Assembly: GCA_033239125.1 (NCBI GenBank)
Contig: BSWB01000002.1
Span: 86,796,560 to 86,860,559, forward strand
Source of the DNA: Fagopyrum homotropicum
Taxonomy: Eukaryota; Streptophyta; Magnoliopsida; Caryophyllales; Polygonaceae
DNA: 64,000 nt
Direction: 5' to 3'
Positions 8,403 to 19,249 of this stretch are shown here, piece by piece. The notes beneath the pieces were generated by a model that saw nothing but the letters and a program-made list of their open reading frames with translations, made no database searches and was not told the origin of the DNA. The first letter of the stretch is position 1; every line of letters starts with the position of its first letter. The translations under genes were made by a program, and so were the position numbers.

Positions 8403-11228
8403 ATGGATTTCATTGTTGGACTACCTAGGACTAAGAAAGGAAGAGATTCCATTTTTGTGGTAGTAGATAGATTCTCTAAAATGGCACATTTTATTCCATG
8501 TCATAAAACTGATGATGCATATAATGTTGCTAATCTTTTCTTTAAGGAAATAGTGAGATTGCATGGAATCCCTAAAACTATTGTTAGTGATAGGGATGTC
8601 AAGTTTTTGAGTTTCTTTTGGAAAACGCTTTGGGGAAAAATAGGCACTAGATTACTATTCTCGACCTCTAGTCATCCCCAAACAGATGGGCAAACGGAAG
8701 TCACCAATAGGACCCTAACGACCCTCCTTAGAACCATGTTGAAAGATAACTTAAAAGAATGGGAAGTCATGTTACCACATATTGAGTTTGCTTATAATCG
8801 CACCATGCATTCTTCCACTTCGTTATCACCTTTCAAATGTGTTTATGGATTTAACCCTTTAACTCCTTTGGACTTATTACCGATTCCTCGAAAGGATCGA
8901 GTAGCTTTTGATGCTTTGGAACAGGCGGACTACATTAAGGAACTTCATGCTAAGACCAAGGCTGCACTTGATAAGAAGGGCGTTGAAACTGCAGCTCGGA
9001 ATAACAAAGGACGTCGGAAGATGGTTTTCCAGCCCGGCGACTTAGTTTGGCTACATCTAAGGAAAGAGCGGTTTTCGACAAAACGCCATTCCAAGCTAGC
9101 ACCACGGGGTGATGGACCATTCAAAGTCTTACACCGGATTAACGACAATGCATATGTGTTGGACTTACCGGAAGAGTATGGAGTTAGTACCACTTTTAAC
9201 ATAGGAGATTTGAGCCCCTATGAAGGAGATTCGGAACAAGATGAAAATTCGGTGTCGAATTCTTTCCAAGAAGGAGTGGATGATGTAGGACCATCACATG
9301 GAAGATATCAAGGTCCCATTACTAGAGCAAGAGCTAAGGAGATCCAAGAAGTTACGTCAAGGGAAGTGCTATTGCTTGACACAATGCGTGAACCATTTAA
9401 TTTCCATACATCATGTGTTAATCTTTTGGTGAATGTAGGAGCAAGCGAACCAAGCGAGGAGACCATGCCGACGTGCTCACTTCCCATGCAGCTCGAGGAG
9501 ACCATGCAGACGTTGCTCACGTCCAATGCAGCCCAAGAGGGGAGGTTGTTGCTCACGCCAATGAAGCCCAAGAGGGGAGGCAGCTGCTCACGTCCAAGGC
9601 AGCCCAAGGGAGGCTGTTGCTCACGTCCAATGCAGCCCAAGAGGGGCGGTAGCTGCTCATGTCCAAGGCAGCCCAAGAGGATAGCAAGCTGCTCACGTTC
9701 AAGGAGGCCCAAGAGAGTAACCAACTCCCTCATTTGGATCATCATTTGGGCTCTTAAAACCATCCAAATCACTCACGGATCTGTTGATGATGCTGATTTT
9801 GGTGAAACCTACAAGATATGTGTGGCTAAGGGTGCTTTAGATAAGTTCTACTTGTTTGATGGTTTCTTGTTTAAGGTTGATAATGTTTGTATCCCTAGGT
9901 GTTCTCTTCGGATGTTATTAGTTGATGAAGCCCATAAAGGAGGATTAGTGGGGCATTTTGGGAGAGATAAGACTTATGCTATGCTTACTTCACACTTCTT
10001 TTGGCCTCTTATGCTTAGGGATGTAGAACATGCTGTTAAGAGATGTTTAGAATGCCTTAGAGCCAAATCTAAAGTGAAACCCCATGTTTTGTACACGCCT
10101 TTGCCAATCCATACAGCCCCTTGGGAGGATATTATTATGGATTTTATTGTGGGATTGCCTAGGACTAAGAGGGGCAGAGACTCGATATTTGGGGTTGTAG
10201 ATCGATTCTCTAAGATGGCTCACTTTATAGCTTGCCATACGACTGATGATGCCACCAATGTAGCCTACTTTTTCTTTAGGGAAGTATTTAGGTTGCATGG
10301 AGTTCCGAGGACTATAGTTAGTGATAGGGATGTTAAATTTCTAAGTTACTTTTGGAAAACTCTTTGGGGAAAGCTAGGAACTAAGCTATTGTTTTCTACT
10401 TCTAGTCACCCTCAAACTGATGGCCAAACTGAGGTAACTAATAGGAAACTAACTACTTTGTTAAGGGCTGTTATTAAGAAGAGTCTTAAGGAATGGGAAT
10501 ATGCCTTACCTCATGTCGAATTTGCTTATAATAGGGTTGTGCATTCTTCAACTTCCATTTCTCCTTTTGAGTGTGTGTATGGGTTTAATCCACTAACACC
10601 GTTTGATCTTAAACCGTTGCCTAAGGAGCGAGTAAATTTCAGTGCTAAAACGCAGGTTGAACACATTCGGGAGTTGCATGAGAGGACACGCCAGAAGCTT
10701 GAGGAGAAGGGTGAGTACAGTGTTGCGAAAGCTAACCACGGACGCAAGAAGATCACATTCGAGCCTAGTGATATCGTGTGGTTGCACTTAAGGAAAGAGA
10801 GGTTTCAACAGTTGAGGAAATCAAAGCTCTCTCCAAGAGGAAATGGACCTTTCAAGGTCTTACACAAGGCTGGGGATAATGCTTATGTTTTGGAGTTGCC
10901 GGATGGTTACGCATGTGATCCTACATTCAATGTGCGTGACTTGAATCCATTCCCACTGTCGAGCTATGATCATGGTGATTCGGGGTCGAATCATTTTCAA
11001 GAAGGGGAGAATGATGAAGGATCATCCAAGCTAAGTCAAGGTCCCTTAACAAGGATTCAAGCTAAACTACAAGCTGATATGGATGCATTGCTTCTAACCA
11101 TGAACCATGAACCACCTAACTCACCTTCCATGAGCAAACAAGCCTTGATGATGATCATGGTCCACCAAGGAACAAGCTGCACACGCCTAAGGGTTCTACA
11201 TAAGGCTGAAATGTTCCAAATTGGCTGA
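8403..11228 (+). CDS. Chimeric open frame: family A integrase plus LTR tail joined to family B integrase
   Basis: One uninterrupted frame of 941 codons crosses two elements. Codons from 8403 encode the family A integrase core (D, D, E in MDFIVG, VSDRD, QTEVTN), the GPF/Y module, GPITRARAK and the repeat tail. At about 9783 the frame passes into family B: DDADFGETYK, a second HHCC finger, a second catalytic core (MDFIVGLPRTKRG, VSDRD, QTEVTN), a second GPF/Y module and the B tail with GPLTRIQAK. The repeat tail is read in a shifted frame (PKRGGSCSRPRQ instead of TSNAAQEGR), which is what keeps the fusion open. It is probably an accident of a deletion joining two elements. Whether any protein is made is unknown. 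Confidence 0.75.
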   Translation: MDFIVGLPRTKKGRDSIFVVVDRFSKMAHFIPCHKTDDAYNVANLFFKEIVRLHGIPKTIVSDRDVKFLSFFWKTLWGKIGTRLLFSTSSHPQTDGQTEVTNRTLTTLLRTMLKDNLKEWEVMLPHIEFAYNRTMHSSTSLSPFKCVYGFNPLTPLDLLPIPRKDRVAFDALEQADYIKELHAKTKAALDKKGVETAARNNKGRRKMVFQPGDLVWLHLRKERFSTKRHSKLAPRGDGPFKVLHRINDNAYVLDLPEEYGVSTTFNIGDLSPYEGDSEQDENSVSNSFQEGVDDVGPSHGRYQGPITRARAKEIQEVTSREVLLLDTMREPFNFHTSCVNLLVNVGASEPSEETMPTCSLPMQLEETMQTLLTSNAAQEGRLLLTPMKPKRGGSCSRPRQPKGGCCSRPMQPKRGGSCSCPRQPKRIASCSRSRRPKRVTNSLIWIIIWALKTIQITHGSVDDADFGETYKICVAKGALDKFYLFDGFLFKVDNVCIPRCSLRMLLVDEAHKGGLVGHFGRDKTYAMLTSHFFWPLMLRDVEHAVKRCLECLRAKSKVKPHVLYTPLPIHTAPWEDIIMDFIVGLPRTKRGRDSIFGVVDRFSKMAHFIACHTTDDATNVAYFFFREVFRLHGVPRTIVSDRDVKFLSYFWKTLWGKLGTKLLFSTSSHPQTDGQTEVTNRKLTTLLRAVIKKSLKEWEYALPHVEFAYNRVVHSSTSISPFECVYGFNPLTPFDLKPLPKERVNFSAKTQVEHIRELHERTRQKLEEKGEYSVAKANHGRKKITFEPSDIVWLHLRKERFQQLRKSKLSPRGNGPFKVLHKAGDNAYVLELPDGYACDPTFNVRDLNPFPLSSYDHGDSGSNHFQEGENDEGSSKLSQGPLTRIQAKLQADMDALLLTMNHEPPNSPSMSKQALMMIMVHQGTSCTRLRVLHKAEMFQIG
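9281..9783 (+). repeat. Family A LTR, third of the array, broken at the B junction
   Basis: It starts TGATGTAGG like the other A LTRs and follows AAGAAGGAGTGGA. After about 503 bp, at GATCTGTTGA, it switches to family B pol DNA. TGA or GTTGA is shared at the join, which fits end joining with microhomology. Its 36-bp repeat block is longer and more rearranged than in the LTR at 3288. Confidence 0.85.
11000..11011 (+). promoter_or_regulatory. Polypurine tract of B1
   Basis: AGAAGGGGAGAA immediately precedes the LTR start TGATGAAGG. It lies inside the pol frame and would prime plus-strand DNA synthesis. Confidence 0.7.
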
Positions 11229-11706
11229 ATAAGCTTATTTGGCTGTTTTAAGTGTTTTTAAGTCTTTTTTAGAATAAAAGCCCAAACTTATTAGGCGTGC
11301 TAGGTCAGGGCAGATACCCAGAAGATACACGTTAAACACAATTTTTGTGCTGCTGTTGCAGATTGACGATTTCCAGCCTGTTGGAGAGCTTTGTGATTGT
11401 GATTTTTGGCTTAACTCTTCTTGTTTGAGTTAATATCCTTAGGGATTAGTGTTGCAAGTTGTTTATAAGCATCCTCTTGGTGATTTCAATCTCCATATTG
11501 ATTGTGTCAAGTTGTAGAAGCACGGTTGATTAGTCTTTTGGATTGGTTTTGAATCCATTGTTCAAGGGTTCTTCCATAGTTCTATTCGGTTCTTGTTAAC
11601 CATCTATCTTTATATTTTCGTGCTTCTCATTCCTCCATATCTAAGTTTCATTCCATTGTTTCCAGGTTGTTCGTCTAGATCGTTAAACGGGCTAATCCCC
11701 GCATCA
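11012..11706 (+). repeat. Family B LTR (3' LTR of B1)
   Basis: It begins TGATGAAGGATCATC, encodes the last 72 codons of the B polyprotein including GPLTRIQAK, and ends CCCCGCATCA at 11706 (695 bp). The ends match the minus-strand B LTRs at 28939-29777 and 38227-51905, although this copy is shorter in the middle. Confidence 0.8.
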
Positions 11707-11758
11707 GAAGTCATATTCCCGCACCCTTGCACCATTTCAAACAAGCTCGGCCGACGTT

Positions 11759-12529
11759 TCAAAGATCCAGAAACCTTGTCACCTTGGAAAAATCTTGGTC
11801 AATATTTTGACTACGGGTGCTCACGACATTGAAAACCTCGGACAAATTAATTGCATTAATTAAAATATCGGTCGAGATTTGTGGAAGATCAGTAATGCGA
11901 TTCCCTTCTCTTGCAAGGCCTTCAAATCCAGCCTCGGGGTCTTCTTCTAAAGCTTTCAAAGATTGGATTTCTGCATTGCATCTTTCCTCTATTCCTTTTT
12001 CCATGATGCTCATGCTTAACAACTTCTCAAGAGGATCCGTGATCAAGATTGAGCTCACCATCTCCTGGGACTCTTCCTTATCTTGGACATTGAACATGTC
12101 CTCTTCAAAGGTTGACCCCTTCACCATTATGGACAACTTAAACTTCACGTTCTCTTCCGCAATGTTGAAATATAAGGTGACATTATTGCAATCCATCAAG
12201 CATCCAAAAGTGGCAAGAGAAGGTATGCCAAGTATAATTGGCACCGGGTTATCCGCCGGGATGTCCAACACCACAAAATCAACGGACACATAGAATTTCT
12301 TGAGTTGGACGGGAATGTCTTCAAGAATCCCCATTGGATGTGTGATTGACCTATTCGCCATGTAGAGGATCATCTTCACCGGTTTTTGCTCTCCAAGTCC
12401 AACCTTTTTGCATAGTGAAAGCGGTACAATGCTTATACTAGCTCCAAGGTCCCATAATGCCTCATATGTACCTTCTCCAACTCTAGTGGGAACATGAAAT
12501 GAACTTGGATTTCTTAGCTTGGGTAGCAT
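11759..12529 (-). pseudogene. Athila-like protease region (C1)
   Basis: The minus-strand frame contains the retropepsin signature as DLGASISIVP, followed by VGLGEQKPVKM, a GILEDI segment and VPIILGIPSLAT, the order seen in Athila-type gag-pro proteins. It is 256 codons long. Downstream RT is absent: the element stops at the B1 LTR end a few tens of bases beyond. It is a relic of a gag-pro piece, closely related to the better copy at 24597-25448. Confidence 0.8.
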
Positions 12530-12539
12530 CTATTCCTTC

Positions 12540-14276
12540 ATGATTTGATTGAGCTCAGAGGATCTCCTAGTCATTCTAACTTCACCATACTCCTTCAATT
12601 ATCTCTTGTTAGAGAGGATCTCCTTTAAGAACTTCCCATATGCCGGCATACCTAGAATAACATCCATGAACGAATGTTAATATGCAATTTACTCATTAGT
12701 TCAAGGAATTTACCAAAGTGCTTATCCTAGTGAGCTCTATTGCACGGGATTGTAGGAATGGTATTGGTGGCTTGAAAGGTGGTGGAGGCACATATGTTGG
12801 TTCCTTTTCTTTTCCCTTGTCCTCCACATCTATCTTAGGATCCTCTTCCACCATCACTTGTTTCCGCTTGTCAACACTCATGGGCAATGGCTCTTTAGTT
12901 TTCAATCCACTTCTTGTTGTGATTTCCATAACTTACCCCTTGGGATTATCTTCGGTCTTTCCGTGAAATCTCCCTGGATCTCTTTGGGCTTCTCCAACAT
13001 TTTCAAAAACTTGAGTCTCCAACTCCTTTTGAGCTTTTGCAATTGAAGTAACGGTGCTTTCCAACCAACTCAATCTCCCCATCAATTGCTCAAACATCAT
13101 CTCAATTCGGTCATTGGGAGGTTGAGTAAATCCGGGTGGAGGATATTGTGAGGCTTGAGTTGGAGCCTTCGTTGGCAGAGCTTGACTTGTAGACGCGGGA
13201 TGGTTCAATGCTCCCCCGGGTTTGAATAGGAGAAACCATAATAGTTGTGGTTAGGGCGGTAGTTGTATCCTCGTTGGAAAGTTCGGTTATTGTTGAAGTT
13301 CCTTGGAACTTGGAAATGGCCTTGGAAGTTACCCCTTCCCATATAGTTCACATCCTCCTCCTTCGACGCCACTTGAGCTTGAGCTTGCACTTGCACTTGA
13401 TTTCAAAATTGTTGCACAAAGCTCCTTCAAAAACTTCATGTGATTATTGATAGCCTCAAGCATGACATTGTTCACAGTAGCCTCACTCACCTCATACACA
13501 TCAGGCCTCCGGTTCCTTTCATCACTCTTCCTATGGCAGTATTATTCAATCGCCAAAGCTTGTTTTTAAACAAACTCCCAAGCATCATCTATATTATTTT
13601 CCATAAACGTACCTCCGGAGAGAGATTGAAGCCGGAATTGGCTATCCTCGTCTAGTCCTTTGAAGTAGATCTCAATCAATTTCATCTTTGGAATCCCATG
13701 GTGAGGGAAACCCAAGAGAAGATCCTTGTAACTCTTCCAAGACTTAAACAAAATTTCTTTATCCTTCATCACAAATGCATGAATTTTGGCTCTAAGCTTG
13801 GTTGTCTTGAAGGCGGGAAGAATTTAGTAAGGAATTCAGTGGTCATCTCTTCCCAAGTATACATGCGCCCATTGCGGGATAGATTGTTACCAAGCAAGAT
13901 CTTTGTCGTTTAGGGAGAAGGAAAACGCTCTCAACTTGAGGTTGTTGTTTTCCAACCTAGGGGCCCTCAAATTTCCATCAATATTTATGTAATTCAACAC
14001 ATGTCGGTGTGGAGACTCCCCCTCCAATCCTCCGAATTGGTTGTGACGGATCATTTGAAGGACTTGAGGGCAAAGTTCGTAATCATGAGCGGCGGGATCT
14101 CCTAGGTTGGATCTTGAGGTGTGCACCCGTTGAGCCGGATCCATTAATTGTCCAAGAGTTTGTGGCTCTACCACAACCAACTCAACGCGACCGTTTCTCA
14201 CCAGTGGAGGAGGTGGTGGTACTACTTGGCGGGCGTTTTCCCCTTTTTGCATAAAATCTTTTCTCATTTCAGCCAT
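12540..14276 (-). pseudogene. gag: Athila-like gag (C1), fragmented
   Basis: ATG near 14276 gives MAEMRKDF. Pieces in shifting frames then match C2 gag: QRVHTSRSNLGDPAAHDYEL, a central gag piece with FPHHGIPKMKLIEIYFKGLD (about 13566-13772), an Asn/Gln-rich stretch and ITTRSGLKTKEPLP before protease. Several frameshifts and stops separate them. The N-terminal leader is cut at 14400 by LTR G. Confidence 0.75.
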
Positions 14277-14399
14277 ATTCCTTTTCTTCTTCTTTGTTTG
14301 CTATAACCTCCTCCTGAGACTCTTCTCCGGTTTGGGATCGAATGGAGGTAGTTCTTTTCCGGAATGAGAACTTCACATACACCTAAAAGATTGGGAACC

Positions 14400-15241
14400 T
14401 GATGAGGGACCATCCGAGCTAGCATCTCCGGAGTATGAGGGAGCTATCACACGTTCCCAAGCTAAGAAGATTGAGCATGAGACTGAGGGCTTGCTGATTT
14501 TATTGGCTACAAGTGTTCATAACGAGGTTTGGCTCTTAAGTAAGCAAGAGAGCAACGACGCCAAAGCACCAGACTCGGCCAGCCCCGCACATGACGCCGC
14601 TGCTCCTGCTCCTCAACACGTTCCCAGCACCGTTCCATGTCTCTCATTGAGGAATGAGGCTTTTTAAGGCCTGCTGAGTGATTGTGTGTTTTAAGTAGCC
14701 CATTGGGCTTAATTTTCAGATTTTATTTTGTCTTTTGTTTAAGAGCTGAAAACTATTTAAAGGCTCTTGCTATTACTTTTTAGGTAGATTATTATTGGTG
14801 AAAAACACTTATTTTCAGATTTCATCTTCAATCAAAGGCGAGTTTTGATTGAAGAGTTATTGTGATCAGATTTGGCTTAGTTGTTTCGCGTGTGTCAATT
14901 GCTCTCGGGTTCTTGGTGTTCGTGAGATTCCATAAGCATCCTCCTCGTGTTGTCGATGTTCTAAGTCGGCTGTGTGAGGTTGTAAGGGGCTGAGTTCATT
15001 GCATCGTTCTTGGTGGTTCTTGATCCCGAGATCAAGGGTTTCCACATCGTTTGTGTCGGGTTCATCTACATCGTACCTTTCTTTAATTTCCGTACCTTCG
15101 TTTTCAGTTTAACATCTTCTTGTTCCTTTTATTCGCAGGTCACACAGCACATGAACCCTAGCCGTCTGTTTGATCCGTTTTCTGCGTCTTTCCCTCCTTC
15201 CGTCGTCTAGATCGAGCCAACGTCGGGTCGTTCCCGTATCA
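14400..15241 (+). repeat. LTR of a third CRM-like family (G)
   Basis: It begins TGATGAGGGACCATC and ends TTCCCGTATCA (842 bp), followed at once by a primer site. Near its start it can encode YEGAITRSQAKKIEHETE, a variant of the GPITRARAK tail, so it belongs to the same clade as A, B and D. It interrupts the leader of Athila relic C1. Confidence 0.75.
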
Positions 15242-15258
15242 ATTGGTATCAAAGCTCC
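15242..15258 (+). promoter_or_regulatory. Primer binding site after LTR G
   Basis: ATTGGTATCAAAGCTCC follows the LTR end directly. It resembles the plant tRNA-iMet type site TGGTATCAGAGC with one mismatch, which fixes the LTR as a 5' LTR on the plus strand. Confidence 0.75.
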
Positions 15259-15740
15259 GGTTCACGACGGATCGATCTAGTGTCTTTCCTTCTTATCGTG
15301 TCAGTTTTGAATTTTTGGAGCTTTCTTCTTGTGTCCTTGAAACTGATTGTGCTTGACTTGTTGTGTTGAAGGTTGTGAGTATCCAGGCCGGCCATCACCA
15401 TCTCCTCGACAAACACTACTGCCGCCGGCATTGCTTACACACGCCCTGCCGCCGACCATCACCATCCTCGTATCAACGTCGGACCATCACCATTGTTGCC
15501 GGCTGTGCCCTAACCGGTTGTGCCCTAATCGACTTCGACTAAAACGGCTGCCATTGGACTTGTTATTCTTCAAACTCCATAACCCACGTTCAAGCACTAG
15601 TAGAAGATCTCTTTTGTTTCAATTTTAATTTATTTTGTAATTATTGGCCAGATTTGTTGGTCAAAGAAGTTCCTACATTTTAGGTAACAAAAAGCATATC
15701 ATTCAAAAAAAAAAAGAAAAAGGAATGGTGATGGTCCGAC
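15259..15740 (+). other. Leader remnant of element G, no gene
   Basis: About 480 bp of GC-richer DNA follow the primer site. It contains three CCATCACCAT copies and two GGTTGTGCCCTAA-like copies, and an A-rich run at about 15702-15722. No gag frame is recognisable. The rest of G is missing. Confidence 0.45.
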
Positions 15741-17345
15741 GTTGTAGAAAGGACAGTATTGCGAGGTCGAACACAAGGACTGAGGTGAAATCAAGCCACT
15801 CAATGATCAAATATAGTGTAAATCTAAACTAAGAGATGAGCAAGAATAAAAAAATGCCAACCACAATATTTTTGGTTCATTTTGGATGATCAAGCAAGGA
15901 TCACAAGATATATGCACACAAACAAAGATAAGAGATAAGAGGTAAGAAATGTGGATTCTAGAGATTCGGAATTCCGGTTATGCCATTGGAATCATGTAAT
16001 CAAAACATCAAAGGATAAGTTGCGGTTGTTCGGAGTTGGGTGTTTCTCTAATTGGAACAATTACAGGGTAAGTCTCATGTTCCACTAGTCTCGAACCTAA
16101 GGTCTTATTACCGGGTAAGTCTCAAGGAAACTAAGGTCGAGAATTCTACACAAACCGGCCACTACCTAAGGGTCAAACCCCTCCTTACCGGGTAAATCTC
16201 GAAAAAGGTAAGTCTTAGGCAACGAACCTAGCACACTCAATGATGCCGGTTGGGGCCGCAAATGACTAGATCTAGATTGGGAATCCTTGAAGAACAATAA
16301 TGGACGTTTTTTCCTTGACAAATGGCACGAAAAAATCAGATTGTTTAGAACCTGAAATGACGTTGGAAAAATGGAAGAAAGAGAATGAAAAGGAACGTGG
16401 AAAGTATGGTAGACGTAGATCCAAAAGAACCAAAGACTCCCTTACAAGAACCTTGATCAGATTGATCAAAACCCAAGCAAGATGATGCCTTCAACCCTTT
16501 CTTCTATAACCTTACACAAGCCTTCAATGGAGACAAGCACAAGGAGGGACTAGTATTGACTAGTAGCACCAATCTCTAAAGAGATTAACACACACAAGAA
16601 CAATCTAGTAGGAATTCATAGCGATTTAATCAATGGCTCACTTTATTGATTGAATTTTCTAAATAGGAACAAAAGCTCTCAAAGAAATGGTTTATCAATT
16701 GGCTAAAATCTATCTAATCAGGAAAGAAGCTAAGGGAGGATTTTTTATATGCCTAGAAAGCCTCCTATCTAAAAAAAAGGAATAACATTTGTCAAAAAAG
16801 ACAATAAAACAAATAAAACAACTAAAATAAATAAAAATAACCCTTAAAATGTTTTGAACCTAAAGGTTATAGAAAGTCTTGTATTTTATACCAAAAGATG
16901 ATATAAAATACAAAAGAAGCTCCAAAAGCCTGAATCTTCCATTTCTTGCAATTCCGGGACAAGTGTCTCTTCCTTGCTCTTGCATGGCTCCAAATCACGT
17001 GTGCATGGTCTCCCTTCCACATACAAGTCGTCGGGAATCGTCATTAACGTGACTAAGGAAGCCTCAATCAGCAATAGATCATCAATGGTTTCCTTAGGAG
17101 CTAAGGACACCAACAAGTTGGACACCTCCTCTTGAATTGTTGTTGCCCTTGATCTAGTGATTGGCTCTTGCATTGTAGGACTAGTAGGGGTTGTTGGTGA
17201 TGGTCCCACATCACTCAATCCAATAGCAGTTGTTGAGGCTCACTACTACCTAAAATTTATCATCATCTATATCTAAGGGCGGAAATCACCGGGTAAGTCT
17301 CATTCCTCAAATTGGTTGCTTGGAAAGGTCACCCTAGGCTAGATT
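15741..17345 (-). repeat. Athila-like LTR segment with ACCGGGTAAGTCTCA motifs, split by solo LTR H
   Basis: The DNA at 15741-16240 and 17219-17345 resembles the C2 LTRs in having a GATCACAAGGACT-like start and repeated ACCGGGTAAGTCTCA motifs (about 16063, 16109, 16187, 17288). It is probably the 5' LTR side of C1, whose gag lies to the left on the minus strand. Ends could not be fixed. Solo LTR H occupies 16241-17213. Confidence 0.5.
16241..17213 (-). repeat. Solo LTR H with target duplication CTCAA
   Basis: On the minus strand it starts TGATGTGGGACCATC and ends CAACCGGCATCA (973 bp). CTCAA flanks both sides (16236-16240 and 17214-17218), so this is a clean solo LTR left by LTR-LTR recombination. 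A minus-strand frame (16886-17218) encodes EPITRSRATTIQEEV, again the CRM-like tail. No internal region or primer site adjoins it. Confidence 0.88.
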
Positions 17346-18988
17346 AGGCTCAACAAACTATAATTTCAACACATCTACATCGTAACATGAAGATATATCA
17401 ACAATAGAGCAGCAACACATTCATCTCGGGTGGATCATAGTCATCTCAGCCAAAATGGTATCAAGAAGAAGTCGAGATCATGGGATGAGTTAGGGTTTCA
17501 AACACAAAGCCATCCTAAGCTAACATGCAAGTCCATACAATCATAGTCCAAAGCATAAACATCATTCCTTCACCCAAGAATCACGTCTACTCAGCCAACA
17601 AAATACATTTCTAGATCAAACTTCATAAATAAAGCAGGCTTGCAAGTCATAGCTAAATAATGAAGAATGAACCAAAGAAAAGACATTACAAAGCTAGAAT
17701 CGAAGTTACCAAATCTTACAAAGGGTTCAAGATGCAGCTCCAAGGTGTCAACAATGGAAACCTCATTCAAAACCACTCAAATCTCACTCTAAAACTAGAA
17801 ACTACACTAATCTCTTCCAAGAACACCCACAAGGGTGCTTGAAAGAGAGCTACAATCCAAAGTGTGTTGGAGAAGAGCTACAGAAAAGGGGGAAAAGGGA
17901 AGGAAGAAGCTCCAAAAACAACATGATACATCACTTAAGTACTGCACCAAAATTAAGTGTTGGACCAAGAGAGGTGGTGCCAAGTGTCGCGGTGATCCAA
18001 CATAGCATCTCGGTTGGTCCAGGGAGCATCTCTTTTGAGATGGGTGAGCCTTGGATCGAGATGGCACTAAAATAGACCCAAACACCATTTAAACATGAGT
18101 TAGACTAAGCCTTGCACCAACTAGGGTCCTTTCCTTCTTCATTCCTCCAAGCATGAGACATTTGGAACCAAAAATCCGGATCATCATGAGGCTCGAATGT
18201 CAAATGTAATCAATAATGTCTCAAAGGTCCCCAAAACACCTACAAAACCGAGAAAAACTCGTGTAGACGTCTATTCTGACAATATGCATGAATTAAACAT
18301 AAATATCACGAACTAATGCGGAAACATGCATGAATGGAATGGAAAACTATCAAAATGAGTGCCTAAACTAGTGTCATAAATCATGTCATCATGACCCACT
18401 CGAGGTATGAAGCCCAGACCACTTGAAGATTCCTGTTGGAGGGAACAACAATTTTAGGCCTTTATAAAAAGCTCTTGGATGATTGCAAATGTACCAAATT
18501 AACAACCAACGCATTCTCCATCAATTCTCTCAGTTTAGTACTAGAATCTCTCTCTTTAGAAGAAGCTTTGACCGATTGGACTGAAGAGTTAGAATAGTTG
18601 TTGGTGTTTTTGATATTTGCTCATCCTAGATCTTATTTCCATCTTGTTTAGGCTTTAACTTTAGATTGGTAAGTTCGGTTTATTCTATTCTTTTTCCGAC
18701 ATTTCCATTTTCAAGTTTATTTACCAACCATGTCACTTTTTCCTACTATTACTATGCCTAATTACTCTATTATTCATATCATATTTGGACTTATTTTGAA
18801 TCTCTTACCTAGACTAGTTATATTTTAGATTGTTCCCATAGCATATCCTATATTTTCAAGCATGAAGAGTAATACAAGAATCAAACATCTAAGTTGAAAC
18901 CGATAAGTAATGCAAGGATGAGTGTGCAATGATATGATGCTTATATTCCTAGAGTATTCATGGTTAAGGCCGTGAGGAACGCCATCAT
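17346..18988. other. Unassigned repeat-like DNA
   Basis: I see no credible gene here. Short open frames on both strands look random. At about 17999-18060 there are several CTCGG/GAGATGG motifs like those in C2, so part of it is probably Athila-derived. The 18440-18840 stretch, with a TTTATAAAAAGCTCTT box and a CT-rich leader, has the look of an LTR promoter and U5 region but its ends are not evident. Confidence 0.4.
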
Positions 18989-19244
18989 TGATGAGGAACC
19001 ATCCCCAACACCACCTCATGGACCAATCACAAGATCAAGGGCCAAGGCATTGAAGGAGACCACATCCACATCATTCTTGAGTCCCACCATGGAAGGAGCT
19101 ATTACTAGAGCAAGAGCAAATACCATCCATGAGAAAGTTGCTAGCTTATTGGAAACATGAGCACTTAAAGAGACATCACTCATACCTAGGTATTTTTTTA
19201 GTGACATTGTTTTCCTACTTTGGAAGGACCTTATAAGGACCACG
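18989..19244 (+). repeat. LTR-start fragment with two GPITRARAK-like coding motifs (I)
   Basis: TGATGAGGAACCATC resembles the start of the CRM-like LTRs. The frame through it reads HGPITRSRAKALKET and, about 20 codons on, EGAITRARANTIHEK, so the tail motif is present twice. The fragment ends in front of the Athila-like LTR at 19250. No other part of its element is visible. Confidence 0.55.
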
Positions 19245-19249
19245 ATTAT

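Larger units (their letters stand above)
9784..11706 (+). mobile_element. 3' part of a family B element (B1)
   Basis: This is the integrase end and 3' LTR of a CRM-like family B element. Everything upstream of the integrase zinc finger was lost at the join with the A array. B differs from A throughout (for example SKVKPHVLYTPLP against ARVQPHGQYTPLP) and has its own LTR. The right flank at 11707 is Athila-like DNA. Confidence 0.8.

Noticed and set aside
11707..14399. C1 as a complete Athila element
   Set aside because: RT, RNase H, integrase and the left LTR are absent; it ends at the B1 LTR.
15347..15628. Plus-strand Pro/His-rich 93-codon frame in the G leader
   Set aside because: No start context or homology that I can recognise; composition follows the CCATCACCAT repeats.
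16272..16485. Small frames with Lys/Arg-rich peptides in LTR H
   Set aside because: They lie in the U5 side of a solo LTR and are not conserved in related LTRs.
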